Source: Candidatus Onthoplasma faecigallinarum (GTDB lineage Bacteria > Bacillota > Clostridia > Christensenellales > UBA1242). From it: DNA of 35,134 nt. This document shows, one piece after another, positions 15,469-23,800 of the stretch. Position 1 is the first letter of the stretch, and each line of letters begins with the position of its first letter. The notes below the pieces were generated by a model. It was not told where the DNA came from and made no database searches. It saw only the letters and a program-made list of their open reading frames with translations. The DNA is taken from the NCBI GenBank assembly GCA_018715225.1, contig DVMB01000071.1:1-35134 (forward strand), given 5' to 3'. The position numbers and the translations under genes were made by a program.

Positions 15469-15708
15469 ATGAAAATAAACAAGGCTTTTGCATTAAAATT
15501 GTCGAAAATTATGTACGAAAAGGGCATTTCAAAATACAAACTTGAAAAAAAGACAGGTCTGTCACATGCAACTTTTCGAAATATTTTCAATGAAGTAAAT
15601 AGTGATATAATGTTTTCAACAATTATAAATATTTTGTCGGCGTTGGGCATTGAATTGAAAGATTTTTTTGACGATGAATTGTTTGATTACAAAAATCTAG
15701 ATTATTAG
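15469..15708 (+). CDS. Cro/C1-type helix-turn-helix regulator
   Basis: A 79-residue one-domain DNA-binding protein. The HTH occupies about residues 8-62: LKLSKIMYEKGISKYKLEKK, then TGLSHATFRNIF as the recognition part, and STIINILSALGIELKDFF as the family's closing helix. The acidic tail is short. The ATG has no Shine-Dalgarno sequence; the predicted transcript starts at about 15448 and would have a 21-base leader. It is probably an autoregulator acting at the double palindrome upstream, which would also control the divergent SLOG-like gene (inference from position). A terminator follows the gene, and the DAC-like gene then has its own promoter. Confidence 0.85.
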   Translation: MKINKAFALKLSKIMYEKGISKYKLEKKTGLSHATFRNIFNEVNSDIMFSTIINILSALGIELKDFFDDELFDYKNLDY

Positions 15709-15733
15709 TTGAAAAACATGAATTTTCGATTTT

Positions 15734-15757
15734 GTCAAATGATTTTGACTTTTTTTT
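15734..15757 (+). terminator. Rho-independent terminator of the HTH gene
   Basis: Stem GTCAAA (15734-15739) and TTTGAC (15744-15749), loop TGAT, followed by eight T residues. It separates the regulator from the DAC-like gene. Confidence 0.6.
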
Positions 15758-15776
15758 CGTTTTTTTAAAAAATTAT

Positions 15777-15805
15777 TTGCATAAAAAAAATAAAATTGCT
15801 ATATT
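15777..15805 (+). promoter_or_regulatory. Extended -10 promoter of the DAC-like gene
   Basis: TTGCAT (15777-15782), a 17-base spacer ending TGC, TATATT (15800-15805). The predicted start site is about 15812, giving a 15-base leader with the weak ribosome binding site GCGAG. Confidence 0.55.
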
Positions 15806-15826
15806 GTTTTAAAAGCGAGTTGAATT

Positions 15827-17044
15827 ATGGAAGAGATGATTTTTTTTGACAATGCAAAAGAAAACGTAACAAATTTTTTTGAAAAAGAATTTGAAAATTT
15901 TCCACCACTTTTGATGTCCAACTTTTTGAACAAATTTAATGATATCCTCAATTACAGCGAAGAAGGCAAGAGCATTAAACCAAGAATAATTTTCACTGAC
16001 AACATTGAAGCGATAATTAGAACCTTTCCAAAATCAAATGCTCTCACCATCTTTGAAGACGCTGAACCGACCATGTTCAACTCAAGGTTGAAATCGATCC
16101 TAGCGATTACACGTAATGACTGGTGTCTATTCGTGGATATAAAAGAAAACAAAATAACATACGGCCTAGTCATGTCGTTTAGAAGCATAAAGGACAAAAA
16201 ATTTCTTCAACAACTGGAAGAAAATACTACCCTAAAAGATAGACCCACAAAGATTCACTGCGTCGTGATTCGACCACTAAATTTCTTCACCATGTACCTA
16301 CACTCAATTTCGGGCAATGACTTGGTAGTCAATTTCGCTCTCGACAAATCAAAGAACAATATCTTTTCAACGGAAATTAAAGAATTTGTAGATGCAACAT
16401 TTTCAAAACTTAGGACAACTCAACGCAAACTGCAAGACATGAAAAATATGTATATAAATATTTTCACAAACGTCATGAGCGATGTAAATGGTGCAATATG
16501 CGTCATTGTGGACAAAGATTATAAAGACAATGGTCTCTTCGCTGACGGCATTTGGCTGAAAGAGCCAATAAGTTTTAGCAAACTATTCACTCAGTCAAAA
16601 AGTTATAGCGAAGAAAAACTGCAAGCCTATGCCGAACTATTCATCAACATGCTAAATTTTGACGGCATTACTATCATAGACAATCAAGGACGTATTCTTG
16701 CCTACAATGTGTTCGTAGAGCCAAATTCAAAAAAGGTTGGATACATCGTCGGTGGAGCAAGAAAGAGAGCCGCCTATTTCATCTTGAGTAGCAAGCGTAA
16801 AGGTATAGTGGGCGTCTATTTTCAGTCTCATGAGGGGGAAGTATTCTTCCAAGAGATTAAAAAACCTATTAGAAAATCTCAAATCAAAAAACCAGATCCA
16901 AAACCTGAGCCAAAAGCAGAGCCAAAACCCGAACCTAAGCCCGAGACTAAAGCCGACATCAACCCTGAGATTAAACTCGACTTGAACCCTGAGATAAAAA
17001 TTGACACTAAGACTGCTGAGATTGTAGCGGTAGAGGAAAATTAA
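15827..17044 (+). CDS. DisA/DAC-like nucleotide cyclase domain protein with novel N-domain and KPEP tail
   Basis: A 405-residue soluble protein. Residues 1-235 form a domain I do not recognise. Residues 240-345 resemble the DAC (diadenylate cyclase) domain: NFDGITIIDNQGRILAYNVF corresponds to the DGA motif (Asp279-Gly280, Ile for Ala). GGARKRAAY corresponds to G-T/A-R-H-R-A/T-A (Arg312, Lys313, Arg314; Lys for His). GVYFQSHEGEVFF carries the acidic residue after the last strand (Glu336). DAC enzymes make cyclic di-AMP from two ATP; the changed residues mean that activity, or the product, could differ. Residues 355-395 are a low-complexity tail with KPEPK and INPEIK/LNPEIK repeats. It is not DisA itself (no HhH DNA-binding part) and not CdaA (no membrane helices). 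It lies next to a SLOG-like gene, so a nucleotide-signal module is possible. Confidence 0.6.
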   Translation: MEEMIFFDNAKENVTNFFEKEFENFPPLLMSNFLNKFNDILNYSEEGKSIKPRIIFTDNIEAIIRTFPKSNALTIFEDAEPTMFNSRLKSILAITRNDWCLFVDIKENKITYGLVMSFRSIKDKKFLQQLEENTTLKDRPTKIHCVVIRPLNFFTMYLHSISGNDLVVNFALDKSKNNIFSTEIKEFVDATFSKLRTTQRKLQDMKNMYINIFTNVMSDVNGAICVIVDKDYKDNGLFADGIWLKEPISFSKLFTQSKSYSEEKLQAYAELFINMLNFDGITIIDNQGRILAYNVFVEPNSKKVGYIVGGARKRAAYFILSSKRKGIVGVYFQSHEGEVFFQEIKKPIRKSQIKKPDPKPEPKAEPKPEPKPETKADINPEIKLDLNPEIKIDTKTAEIVAVEEN

Positions 17045-17053
17045 ATACGAGAT

Positions 17054-17086
17054 AAAAAAGAAGCATGAAATCATGCCTCTTTTTTT
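17054..17086. terminator. Bidirectional terminator between the DAC-like and thioesterase genes
   Basis: Inverted repeat built on GCATGA/TCATGC (17063-17076) with flanking A and T tracts. Read on the minus strand it gives a full 9-bp stem with one G-U pair followed by T6; on the plus strand the same place is an A-C mismatch, followed by T7. It serves both convergent genes. Confidence 0.75.
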
Positions 17087-17819
17087 ACTTCTTTTTGAAC
17101 TTGATGACTGTTCTAAAAATGGTCTTGTCCACGCACTTGCCTTCAATATAGTAATATGATTTATACTTTTTTCGATATATGTCTATCTTGTCCCCTTCAT
17201 GACTTTCGTTGACAAAATAGATTTCATATTCCTTAATATCCATTGACTTCATCTCATCTACAGAAAAACAATCTAACGCCATAAAATTATATTTCAAATT
17301 GTTCGTGTGATTGTTGACATCTATATCAGTCGATCGAATTGTCTTCGTGTAGACATAGTCATCTTTATCAACATCTAACTTCATATTGGTGTAATTAGTC
17401 GGTATCTTTTTTGTCTCCACCATCTCTAATTGTGGGAAATTTATTGAATTACCTTTCCTTATTCTTCTCGTTTCGTAATCTAGACAACACCATTCAGCGA
17501 TAGCTTTGGCTTTTATTGAAGAGCCCACTTTCAATTCGCAGGCCCTGTCAAACCTGATCATACCTGGTTCATAGGTCCAGGTCTTGACCGTTGCTTTGTC
17601 CCCACTCTTTAGAGAACCAGTTACCAGCAATTTCATCTTGCTGACTATCCAAAAAGCGTTGCTCGTCTTTATCATATTGTCATGGTCTAGCCCGATGCTA
17701 TCCGCATGATTGAAAGTCGCAATCTCAAGCATTCGCATAATTTCAGTAATAGGAACTCTCATTTCATAATCTATGCTGGTATCATCGACCACCAATTTTT
17801 CTTTGTACATATTTTTCAT
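17085..17819 (-). CDS. Acyl-ACP thioesterase family protein
   Basis: A 244-residue double-hotdog enzyme that would release fatty acids from acyl carrier protein in the cytoplasm. The N-terminal hotdog starts YKEKLVVDDTSIDYEMRV, with RMLEIATFNHADSIG and FWIVSKMKLLV. The C-terminal hotdog begins after about residue 150 with the family motif RSTDIDVNNHTNNLKY, whose Asn and His belong to the active site. The length fits the bacterial family. The ATG overlaps the stop codon of the giant surface protein gene (TAATG) and has GAGGAT just upstream, so translation is probably coupled. This pairing with a 2711-residue membrane protein is unusual. The terminator is shared with the DAC-like gene. Confidence 0.88.
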   Translation of the reverse strand: MKNMYKEKLVVDDTSIDYEMRVPITEIMRMLEIATFNHADSIGLDHDNMIKTSNAFWIVSKMKLLVTGSLKSGDKATVKTWTYEPGMIRFDRACELKVGSSIKAKAIAEWCCLDYETRRIRKGNSINFPQLEMVETKKIPTNYTNMKLDVDKDDYVYTKTIRSTDIDVNNHTNNLKYNFMALDCFSVDEMKSMDIKEYEIYFVNESHEGDKIDIYRKKYKSYYYIEGKCVDKTIFRTVIKFKKK

Positions 17820-20800
17820 TATCTTATCCTCATTCTAGTTCTTAATACAATTATGACGGTTACCACTGTGATAACAACTGCCACAACTACAACAATAATT
17901 ATTATCGCCCACACGTTCAATGGTTCTTTTATTACAGACTTGAAGCTCAGTATTACATTCCCCGAACTACTTTCAAGCCTGATGTAATAATCGCCTGCTC
18001 CGTTCTCGCTTTCTGTAATCGTGTATTGCATCTGCTCAACTGCTGAATTCTCATTGATCTCTGTTACAAGTATATCGTTGATATACAGATAACTATCCCC
18101 TACCTGGTCATAAATAATGCCTGGGTTAAATGTTATTGTGAAGCCGTCTGTAGTCGTCTCTCCCGTAGGTAGAGAGCATTCTATATTAGGAGTTTCATTG
18201 TTCATCGTAAACAAGAAGGTTATCTCTCTTCTAGGATAAATTCCGTCATCTACAACATATGTCATTGTAAATGTCTGTTTACCAGAAGCGATCCCCAATT
18301 CAGCACTATTTTCCATCAATTTATCATACGTCAACAACATTCCATTCACACTACTATTCATATTTAGCATATTTAGGAATGTATCCGTAACGTCTCTTCC
18401 ATATCCGTTGATGACAGAAGAAATTTCATAATTACTTAGGCTCGTAAAATCAATAGACACACGGGCTTCATTTTCATTGACGATTGTGAAGATCAAAACT
18501 TTTCTTAAACTCAACCCATTGTAGTTGGCGGTAACCGTAACTCTATATGTGCCGTAATCCGTGAAAGTATAATTATATTGTGATTTGATAGGAGAGTATG
18601 ATTGACCATTGCGTGTAGCGACTAGATCAATTGAACCCAAATCATAGATAGACGGACTATATACACTTATCTCTACTTCTCCGTTGTAATAAGCGTAATC
18701 GATAGGTGCTGTGCCGTTTACTGTTACTGCCACTTCTCTTAAGACAATGATATCTAGATTGGTTTGTGTAGTACCATAGGTTGTTGTAAACACATGTGAA
18801 TTTCCCGCCAAATCTTTGAATACAAATGAATATTTTCCGTTCCCCTCTATCTCGTACTCTACATTCGCTCCATTGTTCTGTTCGTCAATTGTAGATACCA
18901 AGACGTCGTTGTAATACACCTCGAGAACAATGCTATTTTTCCTGATCACATAATTGTTTAGTGCCAGTACTTGTCCAAAGGATAATACATATTCAGTCGT
19001 GCTAGCATCACTATAGACGAATGATAGGTTATTATTAGTAGATAGGTTATCTGTATTTAATCTTATATTTTGTACAATGGTTTCCAAATTAGGAACTTGC
19101 AATATACCTAAATACAGGCTATATGTCGTAGTCGCTATTCGATAAATTTTGAAGACATAACCCGTCGTGCCAATCTCAGCTTCAAATTGTGTCATGGTAG
19201 CCCCTTGGTCCGCCGCCACTATCACAAATAATTCCTCATTGCTGATATACAATGGTATATTTGTGTTGACCGAATTCAAATCAGGAGCTGTAGCCTCTTC
19301 TGTCAGTTTTAGACTTCCCGCAACCGAGTTCGCTGTAATATTAAACACTGCCAGATTCGTGTCCGCAAACAATTCCTGGAATCTAAATGTTGAGTTGGAA
19401 GATACTGCCACATTGTTGCCCGTCTGTACATAATATAGTTGATTAATCATTGATTGAACTGAGAAGGTATAAACTTTGTTCCCTAGATACAACCCCTCTA
19501 CCGTGTAAATCTCTATCTCAAACTTGTATGTACCAGTGCTATCTTGGCTCGTATTGATCACATAATTAGTTTGATTATCTAGTTGAGTCGTAACATATTC
19601 GCCATCTTGCATCAATTCGTGTATTGAATAATAATACCTAAAGTAATCATTAGTTGGAACTGTCCAGGATAGATTCATTGTACCAGAAGTCGTGCTAGTA
19701 TAAATGGTATCCTCATAATTTGTATTGATGTCGATGTTCATATTTTGACTTACATTGTTGGTATCTCTCAAAGTTACCGTACCTGTAGTCGAATCCAGAA
19801 CAATATTATATCCAAATTCATATTCGTTGTTGTATATGAACTGAACTCTCACTTGCAAAATTGCCCCCGCATAATTTGATCCAATGAATGGATATACGAC
19901 AATATTACCATTTTCTCTGTCTATCTCAATGATGGTTATTCCGTTGTAAGTTACAACATTTTGATCGACTGACACTGTGAGATTTTCTCCATTTATATTG
20001 TAAGTTATATTCAATTCATATAAAGATGTGTCGTATGAGATATTGGCTTGATTGAAAGTGTAGTATGTGTTATTTGTCTCATAATAATTTGCAGTCCCAT
20101 CCTCTCCAAAGGACAAACTATAAAATTCTTCGCCCGAAGTGTTGAACCTATAGGTTGAAACTGTCCCAAACGCATCTGTCATAACAATTTGATATGTACC
20201 GCTCAGGTTTGTCAAGATGTGCGATGCAACTGGCTCTAAATTTGAACCATTGACGATGTAATAATTATACTCGTTGTCGCTAGGTATACATCTATAAGTA
20301 GTAGACTCATTGTTATGAATTATCTGTATTTGTTCGGCGTAGTAGACTATGTTGTTGTAAGTCTCATTTGCCCCTTGCAAATTTATCACATATTGCCCAT
20401 CCCTGAATTCTACCAGATTGGCGACATTCAACTCTATTCTGTCATCTGCGTCATAATAATTTAGCGTGCCAGAATATGTATTCGTCCTCGACCTTATTGT
20501 AAAGATATAATTACCTCGTCCAGCATTCTTTACCATATCTATGATTTTTTGTGCCAACTCTGTGCCGACAAAATCATCTGTGCCATTTGTATTGATTGCA
20601 ACTGTCTCTCCCGATGCTAAATTCGTCAATTCAAATCTATAGAATTTATCCACAACAGAATTGAATACATCCACACTTGGCAAAGCCAAATCAAATATAG
20701 TCAAACTGTCATTCATTGTGTCTGTAGATAAGTCAAATACTCTGTTGCTTGCTGAAATGACTCCCGAATTTACAGTAGTCAAATTTAACGTCATGGTCAA

Positions 20801-23800
20801 ATTGTCATATTCTTGGTCTGCATAGAGCACGACATATTGTGTCATATTCCCAGCCGAGTCAATTTCCAAAATTTCCACATATCTACCCTGCTCGCTATAG
20901 GTCAAAATTCCACCATATGTAGATACAAGAGCTAGCGAACTTGCGGCAGTATAACCTGCAAAATTAGTAATAGGCAAACTTAAATTCACTTCGCTAAGGT
21001 CATTTATTGACCTAAAATACACTCTGTCAACATCTGTGTTGTCAAATGGAGTGTTTGCATTCACTACAAAGGCATAGATTTTGCCCGCATTTGAAGTTGT
21101 ATAATATGCGTCATATCTATTGACGAAATATATCCCCGCATTAGTTTCATAAATATAATTAGAAAACATTTCTGTCTCGTTCTCTAAATTATAGTACTCG
21201 ACCAACGTATCATTTTCTACTAAATAATCTATATTGTTTTCAGGTGGGATACGATCTATAATTACTCTATACCTTGTCTCGTAATAAGTTACTAAATTGC
21301 CATTGGCGTCATAGTAATAATAACAATCTATATATCTATTGCTAACACTGTTCCCGCTAAGTTTGTATCTTATAACTATATCATAATATAAGGTGTCATT
21401 GATAGAATCGTAATTGATATTTCCGGAAGAATCACGCAAATAAGTATTCAAATATATCACTCTAGACACGACATTGCCTGAATCGTCTCGTATGTTTTGA
21501 ACAGCACTGGAGTCCGTATTCAAATCAAACTCGCCACCAGTGTTGGAATACTCGTATCTTATATAATCGGTAGTCCTGCCATTTTGCGTCCTGGTAACTA
21601 TCAAATAATTGATATCAACCTGTGCTGTGGTACTATCAACATTGTATTCGTTTAAGTTTATCTTGACGAATTCTTCGCTAGTAGTCAACACATATGTACC
21701 ATCATTATTCGCCTCACTGGCAACGTAATAAGCACTATCCACTCCCAAATCGCTTTCTGGTACCGAATAAACATCTGTTGTTGGGTTGCTTGTCTCGATC
21801 CTAAAGCCTATGATCTTGCTATGACTTCCCGTCGTGCCTACCACAAGGTCTTTGATTATGACAACATAATCTCCAGGAAGACACAACCAATCGGTCTCAT
21901 TGTTCCCACGTATAAAGATCTCTTGTAACGGATTGGACAAATATTGAGTCATATCGATATTGTAATAGTTTCCGTCATAGTTAGATGTGTCGGCACTATC
22001 TGTGGTGTCTATACTGAAAAGTTTTATGGTCGTTCCACGACTGCTTCCGCTCAGTTGATTTTGCCTATCCACAAAATACACATCAAATACCAGTCTCCCT
22101 GCATAATAATTTGAGCCGTATCTTCCGCCGAAATATTTGCCTACTGGTATACTTAGCGTTGCAGGCAATTTATCTGTCCTCAAGTACAAATCATATCTTT
22201 GATTGCTGATATTGTCCTGTATGTAACTGAATGTTGAATTGTCTGTATTGATTTGTGAAAATTCATTGAATTCGGTTTCATTCTCTAAGAGATTGATAGT
22301 TATAAAGCCACCATTTATGTCATTGTTTCTATCTATGATATCATTTCTATCCACAATGAAATAATAATTTTGCACCCAACTATCTTCGCCAAAGTCGGTC
22401 GATTCGTCGCCAACATATCTACGCTCAATGACATACAATCCAGCACGAGTCATTCCGTCTACGACATTGATTAGAGCAAAACCTTGCGTCCCTGAATTGA
22501 ACGATCGTGCTCCGTTCGAGAACGCACCATTGGAATACAATGTGATTTCATTGACGAAAGAATAATATTTGAGATTTGTCCTATCTGCGTTCCAATTGTC
22601 AGTATAGTTGTCCTCACTCAAATTCAACTCATAGAATCGATATGTAATCGAGCCAACTTCGTACGTACCTGTACCCATGTTCCAGACAAAAGCCACATAA
22701 TTGTCGCTAGTAGCCATGGCACCATCAATACCATTATAGGTTATATCCTCAACTGTATTGTCGCTACCAGTATCTAGAATCGTCCCTGAAGAGATGGTAT
22801 CATTGTCGACATTGATCGCATCTTGGCTATAATACACTGTACCACGTGAGTTGTCTTTGTTGATAGTGAGGGTTACAAACGAGTTGGAATCTTGCGAGTC
22901 GGTTATGGTTTGGTTCTCGCTCATCAAATACAACACCCTTATCATGCTGGTCGAAGCAGAAGCCACATACTGCATTGTGCGTGTATGATTCGACGCCGTT
23001 ATATTTTGAATAGATAGTGAGTTATCTAAAATTCCAAGGTTAGAATAAGCAGTCAGCGAATTGTTCTGTACTGTCAAATAATAACTATTGTCATTAGGTA
23101 AATATGTAAAAATTCTACCTAGAGCCGCTGTATTAGTACCGCTCTCCAAGAAATAGTCATTGTCCTGATATTCTCCCTTGATGAGAGAATATAGTTCATT
23201 TGTCTTTTCGTCGCTCGTGGCGTTAGAGTCCATCAACTTGAACACTTTGTGCGTTCCAACTTCAAACTCTATGTCATCGCCATACAGCAAAGACGCACCT
23301 GTTACCATCTCGCCTTCGACTTTGAAATACGCTTCCGTATTGTCAATGACGAACATATATTTGCATGTAAAGCCCGCTTCATCTGTCAGCGTGAATACAT
23401 AAATTCCTTGATTGAATAAAATATTTGATATTTGTACTTGGCTACCTATTGAATCTACCCTAGATATATCAAACGAGCCAATGGTCGTTCCCAATTCATA
23501 ATTCGTAGTGTACCATATCGCACTGTCGGACAGATAGACTTCGCTTGCACTGAGATTGTTGTTTCTCACAAATGGTGTGTAAGTATATGTTGCAGTGATG
23601 TTTGCTCCGCTGGCTTTGTCGTTCCAATACAATGTAACATAACTATCTATTATTGAACTGGTAACTCTAATGTATTCTCCCGAACTCGTTGTCTTGAATT
23701 CATAAGAAGTCGAATTATCCACATTGGAGACTGCTTCCACTGCATAAGGCATAACCCCCGAGATTGGTTGTCTATCTATAGTAAACATTCTATAAGTCGC

